From positions 806,001-870,000 of the forward strand of contig CAWDEX010000001.1 of assembly GCA_963801475.1 (NCBI GenBank): 64,000 bases of DNA, written 5' to 3'. This document shows, in pieces, positions 30,704-40,023 of the stretch; the first letter of the stretch is position 1, and the number at the start of each line of letters is the position of its first letter. Under the pieces are notes generated by a model that worked only from the letters and a program-made list of their open reading frames with translations, ran no database searches and was not told the origin of the DNA. Made by a program: the position numbers and the translations under genes. The stretch is from DAOMFB01 sp963801475. GTDB lineage: Bacteria > Acidobacteriota > Thermoanaerobaculia > UBA5066.

Positions 30704-33406
30704 ATGAGCCTCGCTGCGGGAACGAAGCTCGGACCGTATGAGGTTCTGAGCCCCCTCGGTGCGGGCGGCATGGGCGAGGTTTACCGCGCGAAGGACACGA
30801 AGCTCGGCAGGGAGGTGGCGCTGAAGGTCCTCCCTGAACAGTTCTTCGAAAACAGGGAGAACATCGCTCGTTTCGAGCGCGAGGCGAAGTCGCTCGCCGC
30901 GGTCACCCATCCGAACATCGCGGTCCTCTATTCGTTCGAAGAGGTCTCCGGCCGGTACCTCCTCGTCCAGGAGCTTCTGGAGGGCGAAACGCTGCGTGGA
31001 TCCCTGGCCAGGGGACCTCTTCCGCTCCGCAAGGCTCTCGACGTCGGTCTGCAGGTGGCCGAAGGCCTCGCGGCGGCGCACGGGAAGGGGATCGTCCACC
31101 GCGACGTGAAGCCTGAGAACATCTTCCTGACGAAGGACGGCCACGCCAAGCTCCTCGACTTCGGCCTCGCCCGGCACGACGTCACACGGCACGATCCGGC
31201 CGACACCCGTTCTCCCACGTTGGCGGCGCCGAGCGAAGCAGGGGTCGTCCTGGGCACCGTGGCCTATATGTCGCCGGAGCAGGCGCGGGGGGAGACGGTC
31301 GACTTCCGGAGCGACCAGTTCTCGCTCGGCGTCGTCCTCTACGAGATGCTGATGGGGAAACGCCCCTTCGTCGGAACCTCGGCCGTCGAGACGATGGCGG
31401 CCATCATCCGGGACGAGCCCGGGCCGCTGACGAAGGTCGACCCGAAGCTCCCGGCCCAGGTCGGCTGGCTCGTCCAGCGCCTTCTTTCGAAGGATCCGGA
31501 GGAGCGTTACTCCTCGACCAGAGACCTCGCGAAGGAGCTGCAGAACCTCCGGGCACACCTTTCGGAGGCCGTCAGCGCGGCGGACGTCGCGCCCGGCGAT
31601 ACGCCTCGTCTTCGGCGCCGAGTTCCCTACTGGGCGCTTGCGGCTGTCGCCGCCCTTGCCGTCGCGCTCAGTCTCTTTCTGGGTATCCGTCTTGTTCGAT
31701 CCGGTCCTCGTGCAGCCCCTCCCCTAAACCTCACGCTCTCTTTCCCGCTCGACGCCGCGCCGTACACGGACAACACGAATCCGCTCGCCCTCACGACCGA
31801 CGGGAAGACCCTCGTCTATGTAAGACAAGGCGGCGGCAGGGGGATGCTCTTCGTCCGCCGGCTCGACCGCGACGAGATCAGGCCGATCCCGGGGACCGAG
31901 GGGGCACGCCAGCCCTTCATTTCCCCGGACGGTCATGAGGTCGGCTTCTTCGATATCTTCGCCGAAGGAAAGCTGAAGAAGGTGGCGCTCGCCGGCGGCT
32001 CGCCGGTGACGCTGTGCGATGCTCCGCTTCCCCGCGGTGGAAGCTGGGGAGCGAACGGAACGATCGTCTTCGCGCCAAGCGCGATGTCAGGTCTCTGGCG
32101 CATCCCCGCATCGGGCGGAGAGCCCCGGAGGGTGACGACTCCGGACGCCGCGAAGGGCGAGAGACACTACTTTCCGCAGCTTCTCCCGGACGGAGAGCAC
32201 GTCCTCTTCGATCTCTGGGGCCTGGGTCGGACGGGCCGGATCGCGGTCGTATCGCTCCGGACAGGCGAGCAGCGGATTCTCGTGGAGGACGCCGCGTACC
32301 CCCGGTATCTCCCGACGGGACACCTCGTCTTCAACCGCCCCGGGTCGCTCTTCGCTGTCCCGTTCAGCCTGAAACGTCTCGAAACCTCCGGCCCGCTCTT
32401 ACCGCTCCTCGACGATCTGACGACGAATACCGCCGGAGTGCGGGCTGCCGAGTACGCCTTCTCGCAGGAAGGGACGCTCGTCTACGTACCGACCCTGCAG
32501 CTTCGGCGGACGCTCGTCTGGGTGGACCGGAAAGGCGCGACGGAACAGATTCCTTTCCCGCCCGGAGGCTACGAGGCGGTCGCCCTTTCGCCTGACGGAG
32601 GGCGGCTCGCGGCACAAACCGTTGAAAAGGGCGAAAGAACGGCGCTTCTGTTCGGCGACTTCGCCCGGGGGACGCTCACCCGTTCCACGGCGGAAGGAGA
32701 CATTCAAATTCTGGCCTGGGCTCCGGACGGAACGCGGGTTGCGTTCGCGTTCGGCCCTGGCAGAAAGGTGAGAAACGCTTTCTGGCAGAGTGCCGACGGG
32801 AGCACGCCGCCCGAGCGCCTCACGAGCGAGTCGGTGCTGCAGCAAGAAGGGCCGAGTTCCTTCTCACCCGACGGCAGCCTTCTGCTCGTCACGGTGTTCA
32901 ACTTCGCCGACTCCAGCCCTGCAAGTACGGGCTACGACATTTTCGTCCTTTCGCTCAGAGGAGAGAGGAAGCTGCGTCCCTTCCTCCAGACGAAGTTCCA
33001 GGAAGGCGACGCTCGCTTTTCGCCTGACGGTCGATGGGTCGCTCATGTCTCGAACGAGTCGGGGCGCCTGGAGGTCTTCGTCCGGCCGTTTCCGGGACCG
33101 GGCGCCGTGTGGCAGATTTCGACCGAAGGAGGGAGCGATCCGCGCTGGTCTCGGAGCGGCCGCGAGCTTTACTACCGTCATGGGGACAAGATGCTGATGG
33201 TCGACGTCGAGACGAAGCCGACGTTTCGCCCCGGCCGCCCGCGGACGCTCTTCGAGGGGCGTTTTCTCGACAGCTACGACGTTTCGCCCGACGGAGCGCG
33301 TTTCCTCATGATCAAGGAGGACGCTGCCGAATTGGGTCCGGCGCACGTCAAGGTCGTCCTGAACTGGTTCGAGGAGGTGAAGCGGCGGGTGCCGGGGGCG
33401 AGGTGA
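30704..33406 (+). CDS. Membrane Ser/Thr protein kinase with WD40-like (PD40/TolB) sensor domain
   Basis: 900 residues. PknB-type kinase domain at the N-terminus: GAGGMGEVYRAKD (P-loop, about 19-31), K41, catalytic HRDVKPEN (H132), DFGLA (about 152), then MSPEQARGE. A single transmembrane helix at about 308-330 leads to an extracytoplasmic beta-propeller of PD40 repeats (SPDGHEVGF, SPDGGRLAA, APDGTRVAF, SPDGSLLLV, SPDGRWVAH, SPDGARFLM). It presumably senses a periplasmic ligand and phosphorylates cytoplasmic targets. It starts 13 bases after the receptor gene, so both are probably co-transcribed. Codon use is less GC-extreme than that of its neighbours. Confidence 0.94.
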   Translation: MSLAAGTKLGPYEVLSPLGAGGMGEVYRAKDTKLGREVALKVLPEQFFENRENIARFEREAKSLAAVTHPNIAVLYSFEEVSGRYLLVQELLEGETLRGSLARGPLPLRKALDVGLQVAEGLAAAHGKGIVHRDVKPENIFLTKDGHAKLLDFGLARHDVTRHDPADTRSPTLAAPSEAGVVLGTVAYMSPEQARGETVDFRSDQFSLGVVLYEMLMGKRPFVGTSAVETMAAIIRDEPGPLTKVDPKLPAQVGWLVQRLLSKDPEERYSSTRDLAKELQNLRAHLSEAVSAADVAPGDTPRLRRRVPYWALAAVAALAVALSLFLGIRLVRSGPRAAPPLNLTLSFPLDAAPYTDNTNPLALTTDGKTLVYVRQGGGRGMLFVRRLDRDEIRPIPGTEGARQPFISPDGHEVGFFDIFAEGKLKKVALAGGSPVTLCDAPLPRGGSWGANGTIVFAPSAMSGLWRIPASGGEPRRVTTPDAAKGERHYFPQLLPDGEHVLFDLWGLGRTGRIAVVSLRTGEQRILVEDAAYPRYLPTGHLVFNRPGSLFAVPFSLKRLETSGPLLPLLDDLTTNTAGVRAAEYAFSQEGTLVYVPTLQLRRTLVWVDRKGATEQIPFPPGGYEAVALSPDGGRLAAQTVEKGERTALLFGDFARGTLTRSTAEGDIQILAWAPDGTRVAFAFGPGRKVRNAFWQSADGSTPPERLTSESVLQQEGPSSFSPDGSLLLVTVFNFADSSPASTGYDIFVLSLRGERKLRPFLQTKFQEGDARFSPDGRWVAHVSNESGRLEVFVRPFPGPGAVWQISTEGGSDPRWSRSGRELYYRHGDKMLMVDVETKPTFRPGRPRTLFEGRFLDSYDVSPDGARFLMIKEDAAELGPAHVKVVLNWFEEVKRRVPGAR

Positions 33407-33521
33407 GCTGAAGGGGCGTCTCCCTTCATCGTCGGAGACCGTCGTCCTCCCCGTCGTCGTCGGAGCCGTCCCGGAGGCCGCCGTGGACGCGGCCGGACTG
33501 CCGACGGGCGATTCGGCCGAC

Positions 33522-33550
33522 TTGACAGCGGGGAGGGGCCTGTCGATAAT
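33522..33550 (+). promoter_or_regulatory. Near-consensus sigma-70 promoter of the small Cys-protein gene
   Basis: -35 TTGACA (33522-33527), 17-base spacer, -10 GATAAT (33545-33550). It is the closest match to consensus in the window. Just downstream, at the likely start of the transcript, lies the AT-rich CATATACTCATATAAG (33558-33573), which could be a regulator site. Confidence 0.75.
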
Positions 33551-33589
33551 TCATCTCCATATACTCATATAAGAAAGAAGGGAACGGTC

Positions 33590-33802
33590 ATGGCGAAATG
33601 CGAGAAGACGGAAAAGTGCCAGTTCTTCAACGACAAGATGGAGAACATGCCCCCGGCGTCGCCGGCGATGAAGGTGTCCTTCTGCGAGACGGACAAGGAG
33701 GGCTGCGCCCGCTACATGGTGAGCACGGCGGGCCACAGCGTCCCACCGGACCTCTTTCCGCACATGGCCGATCGGGCGAAGGGGATCCTGGGACGGGCGT
33801 AG
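33590..33802 (+). CDS. Small four-cysteine protein of unknown function
   Basis: 70 residues with C4, C10, C32 and C39 in the arrangement CEKTEKCQFFNDKM ... FCETDKEGCARYMV and a conserved-looking end VPPDLFPHMADRA. The cysteine spacing suggests a metal or Fe-S site. I recall similar small proteins ending in VPPDLFP from other anaerobe-rich lineages but cannot name a function. AGAAGGGAACGG precedes the ATG. A very strong promoter (33522-33550) drives it, so it may be abundant. It is convergent with the OsmC gene. Confidence 0.75.
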   Translation: MAKCEKTEKCQFFNDKMENMPPASPAMKVSFCETDKEGCARYMVSTAGHSVPPDLFPHMADRAKGILGRA

Positions 33803-33870
33803 TCAGCGCGCCCTGAGGATCGTCCGGGCGAGGCCGCGACGGCCTCGACCCGGGCGAGCCGTCGCGAAGC

Positions 33871-34266
33871 TCAGACGGCGACGATCTCGATCGCCGGGGC
33901 CTCGCTGAGGTGCTTCTTCACCGTGCACTGGTCGGCGGCCCGGACGATCGCCGTCCGGTATTTCTCCGGAAAGCCCGGCGGGAGCTCCATCTCGAGCCGG
34001 ATCCTGGCGATCAGCTTCGTGGCCGGGCTCCGCTCCCACGTCATCGAGATCCCGAGCCCGTCGCTCGGGATCTTCCTTTCCTGGCAGAAACGGAGCGCGT
34101 AGTAACCGGCGCAGGCGCCGATCGACGCGAGAAAGAGGTCGAACGGCGACGGCGCCGTCCCTCCGCCGCCCTGCGTCTCCGGTTGGTCGGTCCGGATCGT
34201 CGTTCCCCCGAGGTGCGCCTCGACGGCGACGCCGCCCGGAAAGGTGATCTCCATGCCGTGAGTCAT
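33871..34266 (-). CDS. OsmC-family peroxiredoxin-like protein
   Basis: 131 residues with the OsmC/Ohr pattern: GGTAPSPFDLFLASIGACAGYYALRFCQ (first redox Cys) and AADQCTVKKHL (second Cys). The family reduces organic hydroperoxides with paired cysteines; the PSPFDLFLASIGACAGYY variant belongs to the broader OsmC rather than Ohr branch. ATG 34264-34266 has GGGAGG 7 bases upstream. It lies beside the small Cys protein on the opposite strand, suggesting a shared redox theme only by proximity. Confidence 0.9.
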   Translation of the reverse strand: MTHGMEITFPGGVAVEAHLGGTTIRTDQPETQGGGGTAPSPFDLFLASIGACAGYYALRFCQERKIPSDGLGISMTWERSPATKLIARIRLEMELPPGFPEKYRTAIVRAADQCTVKKHLSEAPAIEIVAV

Positions 34267-34439
34267 CGTACGTCCTCCCGCTTCGTGCCGGCGCGGCCGC
34301 GGATCGCGCTTCGCGGCCGAAGTTCCATGATAACCAGATGACTATATCACGATTGAACGAATAATACGGAGCCCGCGGAGGCGAATTCGCACGGTCCGTT
34401 GCGCAGAACCGGCGCCCGGTTCTCTGCGGACTGAATTGG

Positions 34440-36308
34440 CTACCAGCCGATCCCGTAATCCTCGCCGTGGTCGCTGGAGGCGCCCCACATCGTGCCGTGG
34501 ACGCGGTCGATGAAGATGGCGTTGATGGGGCCGGAGGTCTTGGCGCGGACGTCGAGCCGGTAGCCCATCTTGACGAGCTGGTCCCGGACCCAGGGGGGCG
34601 TCGATGCGTGGATCATCAGGTACCCCGGTTTCGCCTCGTGGGCACCGAAGGAGCTTCGCATTTGCTCGCTGTTGACGTTCGCGGCCTCCGAGGCCTCCTG
34701 GGGGGTCATCCCGAACTCGACGATGTTCAGGAAGAACTGGAGGAGGTTCTGGTCCTGTGAGTCGCCCCCCTGGACGGAGAAGCAGAGATAGGGCTTCCCG
34801 TCCTTGAGCGCCAGCGTCGGCGTTAGCGTGACGCGCGGGTGCTTGCCGGGTGCGAGGACGTTGAACGGGTTTTCCGCCGGGTCGAGGACGAAGCTCTGCA
34901 GGCGCTGGCTCATCCCGATGCCGGTCTTTCCGGCGACGACCGCCGGGATCCAGCCGCCGCTCGGCGTGACGGAGACGACCCACCCCTCTGCATCCGCCGC
35001 CTCGACGGAAGTGGTTCCGGCGTAGAACTCCTCTTCGAACGTGCGGAGCCCCGCCGAGTCGGGAGCGGCCGCCCGGGCCCTGGCGGGGACGGTCTTCCAC
35101 TTCGCGAGGAGGTCGAGATACGGGTTCTTATCCCCCTGGAATGGATAGGGGTCGCCCGGCTTCACGTCCGGGTCGTTCTTCGTCCAGTCGATCGCGGCGG
35201 CCCGCTGTCTCGCGTACTCCTTCGAGAGGAGGCCTTTCACCGGCTCCGCGGGAGGGAAGTACGGGTCGCCGTAGTAGAAGTCGCGGTCGGCGAAGGCGAG
35301 GTTCATCGTTTGGTACAGCGCGTGGATGTATCGGGCGCTGTCGTAGCCCATCCCCTTGAGGTCCATCCCCTCGAGGATGTTCAGGGCCTGGAGCATCGCG
35401 GGCCCCTGCGTCCAGACGTCGAGCTTGTAGACGTCGATCCCCTTGTAGGTCGTCTTGACCGGCTCTTCGAGACGGACCTTCCAGTTCGCGAGATCCTCGA
35501 GCGTGACGAGGCCGCCGACTTCCTGCGAGCCGCGGACGAACGCGCGCGCGACGTCGCCTCGGTAGAAGCGCTCGTAGGCGGCGAGGATCGCCTCCTTCCG
35601 GCTCTTCCCGGCGGCGAGGGCCTGCTTCTCGGCCTCGACGAGCTTCCGGAGCGTCGCGGCGAGGTCGGGCTGCCGGAAGATCTCGCCGGCCTCCGGCGGC
35701 CTGTCGCCGGGGCGGGGGAGGAGGACCCGGCGCGAGTCGGGCCACTTCAGCAGCCAGTCTCGCTGACGCGCCACGGTCGAGACGTGCTGCTGCTCCACGG
35801 CGTAACCGTCGGCCATCTCGATCGACGGGGCGAGGACGTCGGCCAGCGACAGACGGCCCCACTCGGCGAGCATCACCATGATCCCGCCGGGCGTTCCGGG
35901 GGTCACGGCGGAGAGCGGCCCGTACTCCGGCGGGTAGGCCATTCCCTTCGATCGGAAGAACTCCGGCGTCGCCCCGGTCGGCGCCACTCCGAGCGCGTTG
36001 ACGCCGACGACCTTGCCCGTCTGCGGGTTGTAGACGAGGGCCTGCGTCTCGCCCCCCCACGAGAGGGTGTCCCACATCGTCGAGGTCGCGGCGATCATCG
36101 CGCAGGCTGCGTCGACGGCGTTGCCCCCCTTCTGGAAGATCATCGCGCCGGCCGTCGCGCCGAGCGGCTTGCCCGTGATGGCGAGCCATCTGGTCGCGTG
36201 CAGAGGGGGCTTGTTCGTGGCCGCGGCCGCGGCGAGGGCGATCGCCCCCGCCCCGAGCATCACGGCCAACGCCCGGCGAGAGCGCCGGCCCGTTCCGGAC
36301 TTCGTCAT
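34440..36308 (-). CDS. ggt: Gamma-glutamyltransferase family protein (Ntn-hydrolase)
   Basis: 622 residues: signal peptide (RRALAVMLGAGAIALAAAAA), large-subunit start GKPLGATAGAMIFQKGGNAVDAA, and the self-cleavage/nucleophile site GTTSVEAADAEG with T432 aligning to the catalytic Thr of GGT (normally TTHxSVxD). The residues after TT diverge (S, V, E for H, Y, S). Exported, it would hydrolyse or transfer the gamma-glutamyl group of glutathione-like thiols. The start ATG 36306-36308 follows GGGAGAGG. It lies 38 bases after ccmF on the same strand and may be read from the ccm transcript. Confidence 0.85.
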   Translation of the reverse strand: MTKSGTGRRSRRALAVMLGAGAIALAAAAATNKPPLHATRWLAITGKPLGATAGAMIFQKGGNAVDAACAMIAATSTMWDTLSWGGETQALVYNPQTGKVVGVNALGVAPTGATPEFFRSKGMAYPPEYGPLSAVTPGTPGGIMVMLAEWGRLSLADVLAPSIEMADGYAVEQQHVSTVARQRDWLLKWPDSRRVLLPRPGDRPPEAGEIFRQPDLAATLRKLVEAEKQALAAGKSRKEAILAAYERFYRGDVARAFVRGSQEVGGLVTLEDLANWKVRLEEPVKTTYKGIDVYKLDVWTQGPAMLQALNILEGMDLKGMGYDSARYIHALYQTMNLAFADRDFYYGDPYFPPAEPVKGLLSKEYARQRAAAIDWTKNDPDVKPGDPYPFQGDKNPYLDLLAKWKTVPARARAAAPDSAGLRTFEEEFYAGTTSVEAADAEGWVVSVTPSGGWIPAVVAGKTGIGMSQRLQSFVLDPAENPFNVLAPGKHPRVTLTPTLALKDGKPYLCFSVQGGDSQDQNLLQFFLNIVEFGMTPQEASEAANVNSEQMRSSFGAHEAKPGYLMIHASTPPWVRDQLVKMGYRLDVRAKTSGPINAIFIDRVHGTMWGASSDHGEDYGIGW

Positions 36309-36346
36309 CTGCCTCTCCCTCGGGAGGCCGGGCCCCCCGGCGCGGA

Positions 36347-38731
36347 TCAGCCTACAACGGCCGCGTGGGCGTCGCGACTCCGGCGGATGAGGGCGAGCAG
36401 ACCTCCCGCCATCATCACGTAGAAGCCGCCCCAGACGAGGGAGATGAGCGGCTTGACCGTCACGTCGACCGAAAAGCTCTCCGCCGTGGGCGGCTTCAGG
36501 TCGCCGGCGGGATTCAGGCCGAGGACCTCGATCTCCATCGATCCGTCGTTTCCCCCGACGCGGGACACCCGGAACCGGCCGTTCGGCGTGCCGGGGATCG
36601 GGACGTCCGGCGCCTGCTGCATTTCCTCGCCGCCGCCCGCCGCCGCCATGAACATGACGAGCTGCGCCGTCGTCTCCGTCGTCTTGCCGCCGGCCCCCAC
36701 GAGGAACTTCGCATTCATCGTGACGCGCGGCGGGTTGGCGTTCATCTGCGAGCGGTCCATCGTGAAGCCCTTCGCCGTGAAGGACACGCCGCCCACCGAC
36801 TTCGCCTCGCCGGGCTTCAGGCCGATCCGGATCCCCTCGATGCGGGACGGCGAGCCCGGGTCGTACGACTGGGGCGAAAGGTAGAGGTCCATCAGGGGCG
36901 TCGACCGGACGTCCGGGTTGGCCATGAGCTGCTGCGTCCGTTCGTTCTGGAACATCTTCGGGTAGGCCTTCCAGACCTTCCCCTTCCCCGACGTGACCTC
37001 GACCTCCATCGCCTGCTTGGCGCGGCGGTCCGCGAGCCGGGTCGGGTCGAGCTCCATCCGCTGCTTCACGTCGCCGTCCTCGTTGACGAGGACCGTCCGC
37101 GTGAACGTCATCGTGCGACCGCCGACCTGCGTCGGCTCGCCGCGGACGAGCGTCACCTGCGTCTTCTTCTCGTACGCCCCGGAGATCAGGATGCCGACCA
37201 GCATGATCGCGACGCCGACGTGGGCGAGGTAGCCGCCCGCCGACGCCACGACCTTCCTCCGGACGAAGAGGACGACGCTTTCCACGTTCGCCGCGCAGCC
37301 GAAGACCGCGAAGCCGATGAAGGCGAGATCCTTCGCGCCCCTCACGCCCGCCGAGAAGGCCACGCCCGCGCCGAGGACGCCGACGGCGAAGGCGACGAAC
37401 GCCTTCCGCGCGACCGCCTTCGGGGCCTCGCCCCGCCACGAGAGGTAGGGGACGAGGGCGATCAGGAGGCCGATCAGGATCGCCACCGGAGCGTGCGTGA
37501 TGTTGTAGAAGCTGGTGGCCACCTGCGACGGCTTTCCGGTCACCCGCGTGAGGATCGGGGCCGAGGTGCCGAGCAGGATGACGACGGCCGACGCGCAGAT
37601 GAGCGCCACCGAGAGGATGAAGAGGACGGATCGCGACAGGAACGGCTCCTCGCGTTCCTTCCCGGTCGCCGGGTCGATCTCGGCCACCACCGGGATCTCC
37701 CTCCAGCGGAAGGCGAGGAGGCCGAGCCCGCCGACCAGGAAGACGACGATGATCCCGACGAGCCAGCCCGTGATGCCGAGATCGATGAAGGAGTGGACGG
37801 AGAAGTCCGCGAGGACCCCCGAACGGGTCAGGAAGGTCCCGTAGAGGATGCAGCAGTAGGCGGCGATCGCGAGGAAGATGTTGATCTTCCGGTGCTTTTC
37901 CCGCGACTTCTGAAGATACATCCCGTGGAGAAGGGAGACCGTGAAGAGCCATGGCACGAGCGACGTGTTCTCCACCGGATCCCACGCCCAGTAGCCGCCC
38001 CACCCGAGCGTCTTGTACGCCCAGTAGCCGCCCATCAGGATGGCCGTGCCGAGGGTGACGAAGGTGAAAAGAGCCCACGGCATGGCGCGGACGACCCACC
38101 CGTCCCACCGTTTGCGCCAGAGGGCGCCGATCGCGAAGGCGAAGGGGACCGAGAGCGACGCAAAGCCCGCGAACATGACCGGCGGGTGGATGACCATCCA
38201 CGGGTCCTGGAGGAGCGGGTTCAGCCCCTGTCCATCCGGCGGGACCTGCGGAAGGAACCGGAACGGGGGCTGCTTGCAGAGGATCGCCACGATGCCGAGG
38301 AACGATGCAAGGTAGACCGCCATCACCGGGGCTTCCTGCTCCTTCGCGGTCTTCACGACGAAGAAGCCGATGATCGCCCCCCAGAAGAGCCAGAGCATGA
38401 AGGAGCCTTCCTGCCCGGCCCAGAAGGTGGAGAAGAGGTAGTTGAGCGGAAGCTCCCGCCCCGAGTAGGCCGCCACGTACGAGACGCGGAAGTCGTGCTG
38501 CATCAGCAGCGTCATCAGGAGGACGGAGGCGAGGAGGATCGAGAACGCATAGGCCGCATAGAGCCGCCGCGCGAAGCCGATCGCAAGAGACGTCTCGGCC
38601 GCGGGGGCGCCCGAGGTCTGGAGCCTCAGGGCCCGAAGGTAAACGGCGATCGAGGCGAGCCCGAAAATCAACGCCGCCCAGATGGCGGCGGTGCCCGGGG
38701 CGAATCCGATGGCGCGAACCGTGTCGCTCAT
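36347..38731 (-). CDS. ccmF: Cytochrome c maturation heme lyase subunit CcmF
   Basis: 794 residues, highly hydrophobic with about 14-15 membrane helices. The tryptophan-rich heme-handling WWD domain reads LGWGGYWAWDPVENTSLVPWL, flanked by conserved histidines (MYLQKSREKHRK, FLTRSGVLADFSVHSF). A large C-terminal periplasmic beta domain is present. CcmF attaches heme delivered by CcmE to CxxCH cysteines. No ccmG, ccmH or ccmI lies nearby, although those thiol-reducing subunits normally follow ccmF. It is 10 bases downstream of ccmE. Confidence 0.94.
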   Translation of the reverse strand: MSDTVRAIGFAPGTAAIWAALIFGLASIAVYLRALRLQTSGAPAAETSLAIGFARRLYAAYAFSILLASVLLMTLLMQHDFRVSYVAAYSGRELPLNYLFSTFWAGQEGSFMLWLFWGAIIGFFVVKTAKEQEAPVMAVYLASFLGIVAILCKQPPFRFLPQVPPDGQGLNPLLQDPWMVIHPPVMFAGFASLSVPFAFAIGALWRKRWDGWVVRAMPWALFTFVTLGTAILMGGYWAYKTLGWGGYWAWDPVENTSLVPWLFTVSLLHGMYLQKSREKHRKINIFLAIAAYCCILYGTFLTRSGVLADFSVHSFIDLGITGWLVGIIVVFLVGGLGLLAFRWREIPVVAEIDPATGKEREEPFLSRSVLFILSVALICASAVVILLGTSAPILTRVTGKPSQVATSFYNITHAPVAILIGLLIALVPYLSWRGEAPKAVARKAFVAFAVGVLGAGVAFSAGVRGAKDLAFIGFAVFGCAANVESVVLFVRRKVVASAGGYLAHVGVAIMLVGILISGAYEKKTQVTLVRGEPTQVGGRTMTFTRTVLVNEDGDVKQRMELDPTRLADRRAKQAMEVEVTSGKGKVWKAYPKMFQNERTQQLMANPDVRSTPLMDLYLSPQSYDPGSPSRIEGIRIGLKPGEAKSVGGVSFTAKGFTMDRSQMNANPPRVTMNAKFLVGAGGKTTETTAQLVMFMAAAGGGEEMQQAPDVPIPGTPNGRFRVSRVGGNDGSMEIEVLGLNPAGDLKPPTAESFSVDVTVKPLISLVWGGFYVMMAGGLLALIRRSRDAHAAVVG

Positions 38732-38741
38732 GTGCCTCCTG

Positions 38742-39137
38742 TCAGGCCTTCTTTCCGTACTGCTTCTCGACCTCTTCGCCCTGGTACTTGGACGGGCACT
38801 TGACGAGGAGCTTCTCCGCGTGGAACGCGTCCCCCTGATAGCGGCCGATGGCGACGATGGAGACGGCCTCCTCGAAGTTGGCGGGCTTCACGTCCCGGTA
38901 GGTGACGGGCAGGGGAGCCTTCGTCTTCTCGTCCACCAGCGTGAAATGGAGCGTCTTGGCGTCGGTGTCGTAGCGCGAGCTTCCCTTCTCGAGGGCGCCC
39001 ATCACCTGGACGGTCCGCTTCGACGCCTTCGCCTCGTCGAAGGAGACGTAGGGCGTCATCGATTTCGTGAACGTCGACAGCCCGAGCGCGAGGAACGCAA
39101 GGACGACGACAGCGCCGATCCAGTAGGCCTTCTTCAT
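38742..39137 (-). CDS. ccmE: Heme chaperone CcmE, cysteine (CxxxY) variant
   Basis: 131 residues: N-terminal membrane anchor (YWIGAVVVLAFLALGLSTF) and OB-fold. The heme-binding site, HxxxY in proteobacterial CcmE, here is LLVKCPSKYQGEE with C114 and Y118. The CxxxY form is known from archaea and some Deltaproteobacteria, where heme is bound through the cysteine. It carries heme from CcmC to CcmF in the periplasm. It overlaps the CcmD-like gene by 4 bases (ATGA). Confidence 0.92.
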   Translation of the reverse strand: MKKAYWIGAVVVLAFLALGLSTFTKSMTPYVSFDEAKASKRTVQVMGALEKGSSRYDTDAKTLHFTLVDEKTKAPLPVTYRDVKPANFEEAVSIVAIGRYQGDAFHAEKLLVKCPSKYQGEEVEKQYGKKA

Positions 39138-39289
39138 GGACGGTCTTCCCCCTTCGAAGTGTCGGACGCCGAACGGACCTTTCGGTCTATGTAGAGGAGA
39201 TACAGGAACAGGCCGGCCCAGATGATCAGGTTGACGCCCATCACGTAGAAGAGGGCGCCCTGCGCGGGGGCCGGGGCGGACGGATTCAT
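39134..39289 (-). CDS. ccmD: CcmD-like small membrane protein
   Basis: 51 residues with one membrane helix (ALFYVMGVNLIIWAGLFLYLLYI) followed at once by a charged cytoplasmic tail (DRKVRSASDTSKGE). Size, topology and location between ccmC and ccmE are those of CcmD, which helps release holo-CcmE from the CcmABC complex. It overlaps both neighbours by 4 bases. Sequence conservation in CcmD is low, so the call rests on topology and position. Confidence 0.82.
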   Translation of the reverse strand: MNPSAPAPAQGALFYVMGVNLIIWAGLFLYLLYIDRKVRSASDTSKGEDRP

Positions 39290-39948
39290 GGGCGGGCCTC
39301 CCGGAGCCGGCGGGACACCTTGCGGTCGAGGCTGAAGAGCCAGGCGAAGAGCGCCAGGAACGCGAGGCTCGACGCGAAGAAGACGGTCCGGATGTCGGAC
39401 GACATCTCGACCTTCCCGCGGGCGTTGATGACGGTGTCGGGGTGGAGCGAAGCGTACATGCGCGGCACGGCGAACATCAGGAACGGGACGGTCGCGAACG
39501 CGACGAGGGCGTAGGCAGCCGAAAGCGTCGCGCGCCGCTCCGGGTCCTCGATGGCGCCCCGGAGGCCGAGGTAGGCCCCATAGACGAGGAGGAGAAGGGC
39601 GATGGAGGTCTCGCGCGGGTCCCAGTTCCAGTAGGAGTTCCACATCACCTTCGCGAAGATGGAGCCCGTCACGGTCGCCAGGACGCAGAAGACGAAGCCG
39701 AGGCGGGCGGCCGCCGCCGCCGCGTCGTCGCTCTCCATCCGCCGCTTCTTCAGGTAGACGGCGGAGTGCCAGGCGGCGAGGAGGAAGGCCACGGTGGCGA
39801 CCCATGCCATCGGCACGTGGTAGAAAACGATGCGCGACGACTCGCCGACGAAGTTCTGCGCGGGCCGGGCCCAGAGGAACGAGGCCCAGATGATGACCGC
39901 CATGGCCAGCCCGAGAATCAACTGAGCGGCGCGAATCACGCCCGGCAA
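39286..39948 (-). CDS. ccmC: Heme exporter/handling protein CcmC
   Basis: 220 residues, six membrane helices, WWD motif WNSYWNWDPRETSIALLLLVYGAY, and the two conserved periplasmic histidines (FYHVPMAWV and ASLHPDTV). CcmC presents heme to CcmE. Its stop overlaps the ccmD start by 4 bases. It is 75 bases downstream of ccmB, the only sizeable gap within the ccm cluster. Confidence 0.94.
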   Translation of the reverse strand: MPGVIRAAQLILGLAMAVIIWASFLWARPAQNFVGESSRIVFYHVPMAWVATVAFLLAAWHSAVYLKKRRMESDDAAAAAARLGFVFCVLATVTGSIFAKVMWNSYWNWDPRETSIALLLLVYGAYLGLRGAIEDPERRATLSAAYALVAFATVPFLMFAVPRMYASLHPDTVINARGKVEMSSDIRTVFFASSLAFLALFAWLFSLDRKVSRRLREARP

Positions 39949-40023
39949 CCCCTCACCCGCGGATCATAAACCGGACGACGGGCAGGATTCCGTAAAGCAG
40001 TTGATCTATTGGAGGGGATGGAC

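Noticed and set aside
36365..38803. 812-codon plus-strand frame opposite ccmF, and similar long frames opposite the RND pump (7434-9350), the receptor (27691-30771) and the 42-45 kb region
   Set aside because: All are charged, low-complexity shadows created by G/C third positions; the opposite strand holds recognisable proteins.
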